Shown here piece by piece: positions 15,794 to 24,048 of a stretch of DNA of 42,574 bases. A model generated the notes under the pieces. The model did not search any database. It was not told where the DNA came from and saw only the letters and a list, made by a program, of their open reading frames with translations. Both the position numbers and the translations under genes were made by a program. The DNA is from Methanoperedens sp049303315 (lineage in GTDB: Archaea > Halobacteriota > Methanosarcinia > Methanosarcinales > Methanoperedenaceae). The first letter of the stretch is position 1. Each line of letters begins with the position of its first letter. The stretch is from positions 1-42,574 of the forward strand of contig JBAQMZ010000034.1 in the NCBI GenBank assembly GCA_049303315.1. Direction: 5' to 3'.

Positions 15794-17449
15794 ATGAGAT
15801 ATTACATTGCAGCATTAATCATAATTGTCTTGTCCACAGGTATGGCATCGGCTTTTAGCCCGGTTGACATTGAATGGGCTACTGCCGTATCAGGCACACT
15901 TTCCAAGGGAAGTACGCTCACCAACGGACAGTACATGGTAAAGGCGGTGCAATTTCCTTCACCCGTTCTGGGCATTAAGGATATCAATGGGAATATAGTC
16001 CCCGAAACAGATGTTGACCCGTCGGTCCTTCTTGAACTTTATAATAATGGTGTCCTCATAAAACAATTTATAATGAACTTGCAGAGCGAGCCTTTTATCG
16101 ACCCCGATTATGAAGTCAAAGTATTGGCAACCGGGTTTATAGCAAAAAATGCAAAAGAATGGGTATATGAATACTATAACCCCTCCGCAACCATATCCAT
16201 CCAGGTGCGTGGGACGCCTAAAATTGATGTATCGGTCGCAACAGACAAAGGAGCATACACATCTTATGACGACAAGACAATTACAGCAACAGTGACAGTA
16301 ACAAACAGCGGTGAAGCGAGAGCAAAAAACGTTGATACATACCTCAATATAGGCGAATTGAAACTCCGAGGAGGGGATACAAGCCAGCTCCACCAGTATA
16401 ATTCCACGCTGGAGAAGGGAGCAAGCCAGAGTTTTTCAGTGATCCTCGCAGTTCCCGAACTTATTGACCAGAAATCCTACGTTTTGAGCGCGAATGCCAG
16501 GGGAATTGATGTAAAAGACCTCGAATACAAAGCGATATCGGCGTCGGTTTCTATTTCGGTTTCACCCAAACAGAATTATTTTACGGTAAGTAAGGCAGTC
16601 AGTAAAGACAGGATGTATTTGCAGAATACAGTGCTTGCCAGGATTACAGTTTCTAATAGCGGTATGTTCGATGCATACAATATCCATGTTACAGACAGCA
16701 TGAGTGATAATTTTGAGTTAAAATCAAATACATCGCTGCAATGGGACTACCCGGTGCTGAAAGCCGGAGAATCGAAGGAGATGACCTATTCCATCAAGCC
16801 TCTTGAAACAAATATTAATGGCTTCACCATCCCGGCGGCTTCCGCACAATTCACGGTTAATAACAAACCCTACAGCGCTTCTTCTAACACATTCACGGTA
16901 ATTGTAAACGGCCCCAAGATTGTCCTTAACAAGAGTGTGGATAAGACTTCTGTGAACCTGAGTGATGAGGTAACAGTAACCGTGAGTATCAATAATGTTG
17001 GGAATATAGCGACGAAAGCCGAAGTCAAAGATTCATTGCCAGATGGCGTAAGCCTTGTAAGCGGTACTACGTCTCTTGATTCCACACTATTGGACCTGAA
17101 CTCTCCCATGACATTTGGTTATACTATAAGAATGAACACAGAGGGAGAGATTGTATTGCCGCCTGCTGTGGCTAACTTTACCGATATTGAATACAGGGGC
17201 GCTACCAGAGCTGCGAAGACCTCGGATAGACTTGTTATAACCGTTATCGATATAAGCAAAATTACACCTGTTCCGACAGAAACTCCTGTACCGGAACAGA
17301 CAACAGCCCAAACAACGCCAGAGGAAACTGCGCCAGGTACTGCGCCGACTGAAACACCCGAACCCACTCCTACCCCGACAACTCCGGGTTTTGACATTGT
17401 CTTTGCAGTTGTTGTTTTAATTATAGCGGCAGTTTTAAGGCAGAGATAA
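15794..17449 (+). CDS. Secreted surface protein with DUF11/CARDB-like repeats and PGF-CTERM anchor
   Basis: The 551-residue protein has a signal peptide (MRYYIAALIIIVLSTGMASA) and an N-terminal domain to about residue 140. It continues with three beta-sandwich repeats of the DUF11/CARDB type, recognisable from TATVTVTNSGEARAKNV, ARITVSNSGMFDAYNIHV and VSINNVGNIATKAEV. A Thr/Pro/Glu-rich stalk (about 490-530) and a terminal TPGFDIVFAVVVLIIAAVLR-QR follow. PGF, hydrophobic stretch and basic end make an archaeosortase-type sorting signal. It is likely an S-layer-associated or adhesion protein, glycosylated on the stalk. The archaeosortase gene is not in the window. Confidence 0.85.
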   Translation: MRYYIAALIIIVLSTGMASAFSPVDIEWATAVSGTLSKGSTLTNGQYMVKAVQFPSPVLGIKDINGNIVPETDVDPSVLLELYNNGVLIKQFIMNLQSEPFIDPDYEVKVLATGFIAKNAKEWVYEYYNPSATISIQVRGTPKIDVSVATDKGAYTSYDDKTITATVTVTNSGEARAKNVDTYLNIGELKLRGGDTSQLHQYNSTLEKGASQSFSVILAVPELIDQKSYVLSANARGIDVKDLEYKAISASVSISVSPKQNYFTVSKAVSKDRMYLQNTVLARITVSNSGMFDAYNIHVTDSMSDNFELKSNTSLQWDYPVLKAGESKEMTYSIKPLETNINGFTIPAASAQFTVNNKPYSASSNTFTVIVNGPKIVLNKSVDKTSVNLSDEVTVTVSINNVGNIATKAEVKDSLPDGVSLVSGTTSLDSTLLDLNSPMTFGYTIRMNTEGEIVLPPAVANFTDIEYRGATRAAKTSDRLVITVIDISKITPVPTETPVPEQTTAQTTPEETAPGTAPTETPEPTPTPTTPGFDIVFAVVVLIIAAVLRQR

Positions 17450-17535
17450 GGATTGTTCTTTCACGTATCACACGTTGTTCACAAATCCGTATATATTCTT
17501 AATAACAAATAGTGTGTTAATCATATCAGGTTAAG

Positions 17536-18472
17536 ATGGGTTCGATAATTTTCACTCACGGAGATTGCGATGGGATATGTTCCGGGGCAATAGTAAAAAG
17601 CGCACTGGGTAAACCGGATGTATTTTTTACCAGCCCTGTGAGCCTGTTAGGCGATCTTGAGAGCCTTGAGAGAAGATATGACGATATTGTTATTTGTGAT
17701 ATTGCAATCGATGAAAAGACGTCCAGGGAATTGGAAATAAAATTGGATGAGCTTGCGGAGGTCTCAAATGTAATTTATGTAGACCATCATCCGTTGCCCG
17801 CGAGAAAATATGATGCCGAATGGTTTTACCATGGCACATGCTCTGCTGCCGAGCTTGCGTACCTTATTTTTGAGAAAAAGCTTGACCGTGATGAGACGTG
17901 TGGCTATATACGGCGCTATCGCCGAATTCAGCGAAAGCACGATTGTAAAAAAATGGGAGCATGACTGGGATAAGAGGACGCTTTATTTTTTTGCAGGAAC
18001 GCTGGTTCAGGGAATAATAGAAGCCGGCAGGAATTATGACTATAAAAGAGCCATCTTAAATGCTCTTTCAGAGGATATCCCGCCCCCTGAGATAGACGGG
18101 CTTTTGAATTCCGCAATCATTGCATCGAGGAAGGAAGAGCATATCATGGAGCTTGTCAGGCAAAAAGTGGTGAGATTAAGGAATCTTGCTTATGTTATTG
18201 ATATTAACGGTTATATGTCAAAAGCGGCAATATATGCAGCTTCATACGGGAATTCCATTGTAGGTGTTTCCTGCGAATACAGGCAGCATAAACATGTTTA
18301 TGATTTAAGTATTCGCCCAAGGGGCTGCGAAATGGATTTAAATTCTATACTTCGTTACGTGGCGGTCAACCACGGCGGAACGGGGGGCGGGCACCCGTCA
18401 GCAGGGGGTGCGCGCATTCCAGGGAAGAACCTGGAAGCATTTTTATATGAGTTTGATGATGCGTTAGGGTAA
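17536..18472 (+). pseudogene. DHH/DHHA1 phosphoesterase (RecJ-like), interrupted by a frameshift
   Basis: Frame 1 from ATG 17536 encodes the DHH half, with THGDCDGICSGAIV, DIVICDIAID and YVDHHPLP. From 17897 the protein continues one frame over: RVAIYGAIAEFSE, then the DHHA1 end with NHGGTGGGHPSAGGARIPG, stopping at 18472. One extra base near 17896 (or two missing) explains it; repaired, the protein is 311 residues. Such archaeal proteins are predicted ssDNA/oligonucleotide phosphoesterases. Both halves keep good motifs without other lesions, so a sequencing error or very recent mutation is likelier than an old pseudogene. The TAA overlaps the ATG of engB (TAATG). Confidence 0.85.
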
Positions 18473-19044
18473 TGGAAGAAATAATATTCGCAGGGCGTTC
18501 CAATGTCGGCAAATCCACTCTCATCAGGGCGCTCACAGGTATCAAAATCCCGGTGGGCAGGCGTCCGGGCGTAACAAGAAAAATCCTTAAGATTCCTTAC
18601 AGGAACATCCAGATTACAGATATGCCCGGATTCGGGTTCATGAGCGGCGTGTCGGAAGAAAGCCTGGAAGCCATCAAAGATAATATCGTTCATTATATAG
18701 AGGATAACACAGGGAATATTGTGCTTGCCGTGATGGTTGTAAATGCAGGATCCTTTGCGGAAATCGTGGACAGGTGGAACGAGCGGGGGGAAATACCTGT
18801 AGAGGTTGAACTGTTTGAGTTCTTGCAGGAAATGAACATCGATGCAGTTGTTGCTGCAAATAAAATAGATAAGGTCAAAGATGCGGATAAGACGCTTGAT
18901 GGGATTGCAGAGCGGCTCGGAATGATGCCGCCCTGGAGACAGTGGCCTGACAAAATAGTCCCGGTGAGCGCAAAAAAAGGGGAAATAAAAGGGTTAAAAG
19001 AGCTCATCCAGAAAAAACTGGAAGAGAAACAAAAGTCGTTATAA
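18472..19044 (+). CDS. engB: EngB-type GTP-binding protein
   Basis: A 190-residue TrmE-Era-EngB family GTPase: P-loop GRSNVGKST at residues 8-16, switch RRPGVTRK, G3 DMPGFG at 50-55, G4 NKID, and G5-like VPVSAKKG. In bacteria EngB (YihA) acts in large ribosomal subunit assembly; archaeal members are assigned by similarity. Translation is probably coupled to the upstream DHH gene through a TAATG overlap. Confidence 0.9.
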   Translation: MEEIIFAGRSNVGKSTLIRALTGIKIPVGRRPGVTRKILKIPYRNIQITDMPGFGFMSGVSEESLEAIKDNIVHYIEDNTGNIVLAVMVVNAGSFAEIVDRWNERGEIPVEVELFEFLQEMNIDAVVAANKIDKVKDADKTLDGIAERLGMMPPWRQWPDKIVPVSAKKGEIKGLKELIQKKLEEKQKSL

Positions 19045-19117
19045 TATCCCTGATTTGACCATTTTTTGGGGATGCGTTGCGATACATTCAAATGCTATAA
19101 AAACATCATTGTGACTC

Positions 19118-19288
19118 ATGGCAAAAAAGAAAGAAGGCAGCGGCCTTATGTCTTCAGCGGGTTTAATGAGATATTACGATGCTGAAGAGACAGCAATAAT
19201 AGTTGAGCCAAAAACCGTTGTTACTGTAGCAGTAGCGGCAGGTTTAGCTATCCTGGCTTTGAATGCATACTATCATATCTGGCCTTAA
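19118..19288 (+). CDS. secG: Preprotein translocase subunit Sec61-beta / SecG
   Basis: A 56-residue protein, MAKKKEGSGLMSSAGLMRYY..., with one C-terminal membrane helix (VVTVAVAAGLAILALNAYY). The pattern of a basic start, GLMSSAGLxRYYDxEE, then PKTVV and a tail anchor is diagnostic of archaeal Sec61-beta. It is the small accessory subunit of the SecYE channel. A CTATAAAAA box about 15-23 bp upstream suggests a leaderless message. It sits alone between engB and aroE. Confidence 0.93.
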   Translation: MAKKKEGSGLMSSAGLMRYYDAEETAIIVEPKTVVTVAVAAGLAILALNAYYHIWP

Positions 19289-19340
19289 TCAGGATTTTCC
19301 ATCAAAATACTTTTTAACCATCACAATTAATTAGGATAGC

Positions 19341-20156
19341 ATGAAGCTATTCGGCGTTCTTGGAGATCCCGTTTCCCACAGCCTGTCTCCCGTTATGCAT
19401 AATGCGGCATTCAAAGCTCTCGGGATGGACTGTGAGTATCATGCATTCAGGGTCAGTCCCGAATCCTTGCACGATGCGATACATGGCGCGCACGTTCTCG
19501 GGTTTGGGGGATTAAACCTCACCATACCTTTAAAAGAAAAAGCTCTTGAGATAGTTGCGCCCACCGACATTGCAAAACAGATAGGCGCAGTGAATACCGT
19601 GGATTTTAAAAAAGGAATAGTCGGATATAACACAGACGGGCTGGGGGCTAAAATGGCGCTAAAAGATAATGGCGTTGGAATAAAAGGAAAGAACGTGCTG
19701 CTTCTCGGCGCCGGGGGCGCTGCCCGTGCAATCGCATTCCAGCTTGCATCCGATGGGGCAAGCGTGACTATAGCCAACAGGACGCCAGGCAGGGCGATTT
19801 CCCTTGTAAAAGAAGTAAGCGGGATAGGAAAAGCCAGTGCAGGGGATTTTCGTGATCTTAAAAATCTAATCCAGGATAGCGATATTCTCATAAATTCAAC
19901 GTCAATAGGCATGTTCCCGAAAGTATCGGAAAGCATTGTTACATCGGACATGATTCACAGAAACCTTGTTGTGTTCGATATTGTTTACAACCCTGTAAAC
20001 ACGCAGCTTCTCAGGGAAGCCAGGAAGGCAGGCGCAAAAACAATCGATGGAGTGATGATGCTCGTGTATCAGGGGGCAGAGGCATTTAAAATCTGGACCG
20101 GAAAGAATCCGCCTGTTGAGGTCATGGAAAAAGCGGTCCGGGAGAAGCTGGCATGA
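19341..20156 (+). CDS. aroE: Shikimate dehydrogenase
   Basis: AroE reduces 3-dehydroshikimate with NADPH. The 271-residue protein shows the substrate-binding SHSLSPVMHNAAF (residues 12-24), NLTIPLKEKA with catalytic Lys65, GYNTDGLG with Asp99, the Rossmann loop LLGAGGAARA and the NINSTS-type region. It overlaps tyrA by 4 bp (ATGA), so the two aromatic-amino-acid genes are translationally coupled. Confidence 0.96.
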   Translation: MKLFGVLGDPVSHSLSPVMHNAAFKALGMDCEYHAFRVSPESLHDAIHGAHVLGFGGLNLTIPLKEKALEIVAPTDIAKQIGAVNTVDFKKGIVGYNTDGLGAKMALKDNGVGIKGKNVLLLGAGGAARAIAFQLASDGASVTIANRTPGRAISLVKEVSGIGKASAGDFRDLKNLIQDSDILINSTSIGMFPKVSESIVTSDMIHRNLVVFDIVYNPVNTQLLREARKAGAKTIDGVMMLVYQGAEAFKIWTGKNPPVEVMEKAVREKLA

Positions 20157-21454
20157 AGATATTAATCATAGGCGGGACAGGTGAAACCGGAAGATTTTTT
20201 GCAAAATTTTATAAAAAACACGGGTTTGATGTGGCAATATGGGGAATCAATAAGAAAAAAGACATAGCTCTGGAATTGGGCGTGCAATTTGCCGAGGACC
20301 TCGATAAGGAAATAAAATCAAGCGATGTTGTAATGATATCTGTGCCCATCAATATCACAGAAAAGACCATAGAAGAAATCGCCCCAAAAATGCACGCCGG
20401 AAGTTTGCTCATGGATATCACATCTATAAAAAAGGGCCCTATAGAAGCAATGATAAAACATGCTCCTCCAAATGTGGAAATCCTGGGGTCGCATCCCATG
20501 TTCGGGCCATCAATACCTGATATAAGGGGACAGATAGTGATATTTACACCAATCGAAGGAAGGTGCAAAAAATGGTTCCCGGTAATCAGGAACCTGTACG
20601 AAAACAACGGCGCCCATATCGAGATAATGGACGCAGTGGCGCATGATAAAATGATGGCTGTGGTACAGGGTCTCACGCATTTTGCTTATATTTCCATAGG
20701 AGCTGTTTTCAGGGAACTTGAATTCGATGTTGGGAACTCAAGAAGATTCATGAGCCCGATGTATGATATTATGCTTGACCTCGTGGGACGGATACTGGGG
20801 CAGAACCCCTACCTGTATGCCATGATACAGATGAACCCGGAGGTAGCGAAGGTTCATAAGGCATATATCGAACAGTGCAACCTTCTGGCGGGCATAGTCA
20901 AAAAGAAGGATGTGAAAGGCTTTGTGGGTCTTATGAAAAAAGCTTCGGCGCATTTTGGGGACACGGAATCAGCGTTGAGGCGGTCGGAAAAACTTATCGG
21001 TACCAAGATAGCGGAACATGAGGAGCTTGTGCGTTCTATCGGCAATGAGAGGGCGCTCAAACACATTTATTCAGGCGTTGTTCACTTCGGTATCGTGAAA
21101 AAAGTGACCCCGAGGACTGTTCTGCTTGAGCGGGGAGGAAGGACGATTGAGCTTTTGATAGAGAATGTGAGACTTTTAAATGAAAAGGAATTGTCCGCAT
21201 GGAAAGCTGCAAATTTAAAGAATGTGACACGGGATATCTCAGTTTTTATTCCGAAGGGTTCTGACGCCGGGATTATAAAAAATGTAATAAGGGGCACAAA
21301 CAGCGTGGTTTCGGTAGATGTTATCGATGTATATTCGAGGCAAAATACCCAGAGTGTTACATATAGAGTCACAATATTCGGAGACCAAGACGCTGCATCT
21401 GTGCAGAAAGGTGTCGAAACTCTTTTAAGAGGAATCGGCTGTACAATCAGGTAA
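20153..21454 (+). CDS. tyrA: Prephenate dehydrogenase with C-terminal FDX-ACB-like domain
   Basis: TyrA makes 4-hydroxyphenylpyruvate from prephenate for tyrosine synthesis. Residues 1-165 are a Rossmann domain (IIGGTGETGRFFAKFY; ILGSHPMFGPS with the catalytic-type His). Residues 170-290 are the helical dimerisation domain (VVQGLTHFAYIS). The protein runs to 433 residues, well beyond the 280-300 core. The last 80 residues (VTRDISVFIPKGSDAG, VSVDVIDVYS, VTYRVTIFGD) resemble the ferredoxin-fold anticodon-binding (FDX-ACB) domain of PheT. Extended archaeal TyrAs with a regulatory-type extension are known; the FDX-ACB resemblance is my own reading. Confidence 0.92.
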   Translation: MKILIIGGTGETGRFFAKFYKKHGFDVAIWGINKKKDIALELGVQFAEDLDKEIKSSDVVMISVPINITEKTIEEIAPKMHAGSLLMDITSIKKGPIEAMIKHAPPNVEILGSHPMFGPSIPDIRGQIVIFTPIEGRCKKWFPVIRNLYENNGAHIEIMDAVAHDKMMAVVQGLTHFAYISIGAVFRELEFDVGNSRRFMSPMYDIMLDLVGRILGQNPYLYAMIQMNPEVAKVHKAYIEQCNLLAGIVKKKDVKGFVGLMKKASAHFGDTESALRRSEKLIGTKIAEHEELVRSIGNERALKHIYSGVVHFGIVKKVTPRTVLLERGGRTIELLIENVRLLNEKELSAWKAANLKNVTRDISVFIPKGSDAGIIKNVIRGTNSVVSVDVIDVYSRQNTQSVTYRVTIFGDQDAASVQKGVETLLRGIGCTIR

Positions 21455-21483
21455 GTATAGATTCGGAGCAGAAAGTCATATTC

Positions 21484-22083
21484 TTATTTTTGAAGACCGT
21501 CTGCCAACTTTACCATCTTGCTCATTCCGTTATCATATCTTATAACTAAACCTCTTTTCTCTAAGTCTGCTAATGTCCTTGACAGAGTGGATTTTGCTAT
21601 ATCTGCTCTAGCTGAAAGTTCTGCTTGATTCAGTTCACCAAGTTCTAAAAGTGTTTTTGCGACTTCGCGTTCATTGCCTTTTAGGATTTTTAGAATGTCA
21701 TTGGCATTACCTTTACGTGCAATTGCAGATATTTCAGCAGATTCCATTTGTACAGAGTTAGAAAAGGGCACATTATTACTTGCAATATGTTCCAAATTTT
21801 TATTCGGAGCGTTTTTGAAGTCAAAAAATAGGAGGTACATAGTACTGATTCCAAGCAGAAAAGCGGAAAATGCAGCGATGACAATGTCCATAAGTGCATA
21901 AAAGCCCGGAATCTGACTTGCAACTACATCGCTTCCATCTACAAAAATCTTGATGGGTGTTGGAGTCATCAATTTTATGCCTAAAATGAATATGGACGCT
22001 ATGAATAACGCAGCCATGAACATCTGTTTACCTTGGAGATTCATCATCTCCTCTCCAAGAAATTTGAGCGCATTTTTGAACAC
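21484..22083 (-). CDS. Membrane-tethered winged-helix transcriptional regulator
   Basis: A 199-residue protein. Two membrane helices lie at about residues 25-42 (MAALFIASIFILGIKLM) and 62-88 (YALMDIVIAAFSAFLLGI), with a short exposed loop between them. A linker leads to a cytosolic winged helix at about 130-195 (ELNQAELSARADIAKSTLSR, LADLEKRGLVIRY). This is a one-component, membrane-tethered regulator of MarR/IclR-like DNA-binding type. It is the last gene of an operon with two surface genes (9-bp gap), so it may sense something outside and act on the nearby TGGAAC sites. That link is inference. Confidence 0.8.
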   Translation of the reverse strand: MFKNALKFLGEEMMNLQGKQMFMAALFIASIFILGIKLMTPTPIKIFVDGSDVVASQIPGFYALMDIVIAAFSAFLLGISTMYLLFFDFKNAPNKNLEHIASNNVPFSNSVQMESAEISAIARKGNANDILKILKGNEREVAKTLLELGELNQAELSARADIAKSTLSRTLADLEKRGLVIRYDNGMSKMVKLADGLQK

Positions 22084-22092
22084 CCAACAATC

Positions 22093-22686
22093 CTATTTTA
22101 CTTTAAACATATCAACAGTACCATTTCCATTGCTACTGTAACTAATATTGAAACTATTATTTAGTTCTTTTACCTCTTCAACAGCAACAACTTTTTCACT
22201 GCTGAGATTTACTATAACTTCATAATTTTTGTTTCCTATAACTATAACCATCTTGGCCACAACACCTTCTTGGTCTCGCATAATTCCGCTCATTGGTATA
22301 GAGTACTCTTTTCCAGTAATGAGTTGTTGTACTCTCTTATCGGATTCAGCTATTTGAATCGCCTTATCCACTACTTCGTTACGGGCATCAATTTGTCGTT
22401 TTAATTGTTCATTTGTCACATAATTTATTGTGGTTTTTCCATTCTTTTTATCATATGAATATTCAACGCCAGCTACTCCTTCAGGCAGTTTTACACTTTG
22501 TATGATTTCGTTATTTTGAGTTAAATTCAAGGTTCTATTACCCCCATCTACTACCGCTATAATCGTGGTTTGAAATTTTCCAGATAATTGTTCTGACACA
22601 CCCGTTGTATACGCTGCAACAACCATACTTATCCCTATTGCCGTTAATATACTAAACAACTTAGCCTTGTTTCTAATATTTTCCAT
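22093..22686 (-). CDS. Membrane-anchored extracytoplasmic protein, function unknown
   Basis: A 197-residue protein with an N-terminal signal-anchor (residues 9-27, LFSILTAIGISMVVAAYTTG) and an external domain with several N-glycosylation sequons (NRT, NLT, NNSFNIS). A helical segment (residues 98-125) precedes beta-rich sections such as MVIVIGNKNYEVIVNLSSEK. No family recognised. It is directly adjacent (0-bp gap) to the lipoprotein gene and 9 bp from the regulator gene, so it belongs to one operon. Confidence 0.7.
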   Translation of the reverse strand: MENIRNKAKLFSILTAIGISMVVAAYTTGVSEQLSGKFQTTIIAVVDGGNRTLNLTQNNEIIQSVKLPEGVAGVEYSYDKKNGKTTINYVTNEQLKRQIDARNEVVDKAIQIAESDKRVQQLITGKEYSIPMSGIMRDQEGVVAKMVIVIGNKNYEVIVNLSSEKVVAVEEVKELNNSFNISYSSNGNGTVDMFKVK

Positions 22687-23274
22687 TTAATTCATTCTCG
22701 TGCTATGCATATGGTTAAATGAGTTCTTGGAACGCATATATGCATGAGTATATTCTTCATAATGTTCTGATGGAGAGAGATATGTAAAAGAATAAAAATA
22801 ATTATCTACCTTTGCGATAACCTGTGTCTGAGTATAATTAATATCATTAAGACTGTAAGAAACACTTATTTCTTTTCCGTTTGAATCTCCAAGCATACTT
22901 TCTCTTTCATAGTTTATTCTTAAATTCTTGGTCTTTTCACGAAGCTGCTGAATCAAATCAGATATCACGTTGTCTGTTAATTTATATGTTCCACCGCTAT
23001 CAATAGATAGCAATATCTGCATGTTTAAAGTTATGTATCCTCCTTCGTATTCTTTTGGTAAAATGAAAGAAGTTTTTGATTTAGTATTCTGAACAATTTC
23101 CCAACCATATGGATATTCTATAGAGAAATTAAAATTTGTATCTCTATAGGTTGTAACGTTTGTAGGTTCTGCTTTATAACTGGTGTTAGTAATATTTCCA
23201 TTATTCTGAATGCATCCGCTAATCAGTAACATTAACAAGATTATGGTAACCATATTTGAGTTTTTTGCCTTCAT
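22687..23274 (-). CDS. Lipoprotein with PsbP-like fold signature
   Basis: A 195-residue protein with a lipoprotein signal (MVTIILLMLLISGCIQNNG), the lipobox Cys being followed by an Asn/Thr-rich linker. The mature part starts with FNFSIEYPYGWEIVQ, the typical opening of PsbP/Mog1-like beta-sandwich proteins, and is rich in Tyr. It is first in the three-gene operon with the membrane-anchored protein and tethered regulator. A hairpin with T-run lies just upstream, so part of its transcription may be read-through from the secreted-peptide gene. Confidence 0.75.
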   Translation of the reverse strand: MKAKNSNMVTIILLMLLISGCIQNNGNITNTSYKAEPTNVTTYRDTNFNFSIEYPYGWEIVQNTKSKTSFILPKEYEGGYITLNMQILLSIDSGGTYKLTDNVISDLIQQLREKTKNLRINYERESMLGDSNGKEISVSYSLNDINYTQTQVIAKVDNYFYSFTYLSPSEHYEEYTHAYMRSKNSFNHMHSTRMN

Positions 23275-23287
23275 TTTATATGCCCCT

Positions 23288-23332
23288 CAAAAATAAAAAT
23301 TTAGTCAGCTACAAAGAATAGCCAACTAAATT
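23288..23332 (-). terminator. Strong hairpin plus T-run between secreted-protein gene and its operon
   Basis: A 14-bp imperfect stem (two mismatches), core TTTAGTYRGCTA with a 7-nt loop, spans 23298-23332. On the minus strand it is followed directly by TTTTTATTTTT. It sits 36 bp after the stop at 23369 and 14 bp before the lipoprotein ATG. It is ideally placed as an attenuator giving more transcript of the first gene than of the next three. Confidence 0.65.
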
Positions 23333-23368
23333 AAATTTTCATCACATTTTATCAACTAACCATGTGGC

Positions 23369-23857
23369 TCACCAAAAGCTACATGATACGGATGTGCCGC
23401 TTGCCTGTGCGCTCGCTCCGCCATTGTAGTTCGAAGATGACGCACTACAGCCAATACCTGCTCGATAGTTCGTTGCAGATGCTATGAAATATATGGTTGC
23501 TGGTAACGCATCTATCGTTGCAGAAGGTTTATCCGCATTTAGACTACCATTTTCATCTACTATATTGACTGGAAGCTTCGAATCTGGGGTTATAGTAACA
23601 GACTTGCAGTTGGCTAACCCATTGCATAGATCATTTTTGGGTACTAGCACGGTGTTATCTTCACTTATCGTTATTTTTCCAGATGCATCCTGTGCTACTG
23701 TTACTGTCGGACTGTTGCTGTTATTAACTAACGTCTTGCTGCCGTCAGTGTTTATTTTATACACAGTCACGTCAGCACTTGCAGGGAATACCGCTGCTAC
23801 TACCATTAGAAGCATTGCCAATCCCACAATCTTGATTATTGATGATGTTTTCTTCAT
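23369..23857 (-). CDS. Small secreted protein with Gly/Ser-rich two-Cys tail
   Basis: A 162-residue protein with a clear signal peptide (MKKTSSIIKIVGLAMLLMVV, then AAVFPASA). An Asn/Thr/Asp-rich beta section follows, a Cys pair (NDLCNGLANCKSV) in the middle, and a 30-residue C-terminal tail rich in Gly, Ser, Ala with two Cys (GIGCSASSSNYNGG ... SVSCSFW). The ribosome-binding site AGGAGGTGA is the strongest of the neighbourhood, implying high expression. No family recognised. The build (signal, pro-like region, small disulfide tail) is reminiscent of archaeocin or peptide precursors, but a plain surface protein is equally possible. Confidence 0.75.
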   Translation of the reverse strand: MKKTSSIIKIVGLAMLLMVVAAVFPASADVTVYKINTDGSKTLVNNSNSPTVTVAQDASGKITISEDNTVLVPKNDLCNGLANCKSVTITPDSKLPVNIVDENGSLNADKPSATIDALPATIYFIASATNYRAGIGCSASSSNYNGGASAQASGTSVSCSFW

Positions 23858-23922
23858 TTCTTTTCACCTCCTCTTTTTTGTCATGCGGCATTTTTGTGCT
23901 CGCATGCAAAACCATTATTCGA

Positions 23923-23972
23923 TGGAACAGCCAAAATATGTGATGTGGAACAATCGTTCCAAAAAATGGAAC
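23923..23972. promoter_or_regulatory. Array of TGGAAC/GTTCCA operator-like sites
   Basis: In the divergent intergenic region TGGAAC occurs at 23923, 23946 and 23967 (steps of 23 and 21 bp, about two helical turns), and GTTCCA at 23956. The middle ones form the perfect palindrome TGGAAC-AATC-GTTCCA, and the last pair forms GTTCCA-AAAAA-TGGAAC. This looks like a cooperative regulator binding array controlling one or both divergent genes. The nearby tethered winged-helix protein is the obvious candidate binder (inference). Confidence 0.6.
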
Positions 23973-24005
23973 AATCATAGAACCGCAATCCGAGTTAACT
24001 GACAA

Positions 24006-24014
24006 TTATAAATA
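24006..24014 (+). promoter_or_regulatory. TATA box for the 79-residue protein gene
   Basis: TTATAAATA lies 35-43 bp upstream of the ATG at 24049. That implies transcription start near 24035 and a leader of about 10 nt. Confidence 0.5.
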
Positions 24015-24048
24015 CACGTGATACAGAAAAGCGACATAAAGTGATATT

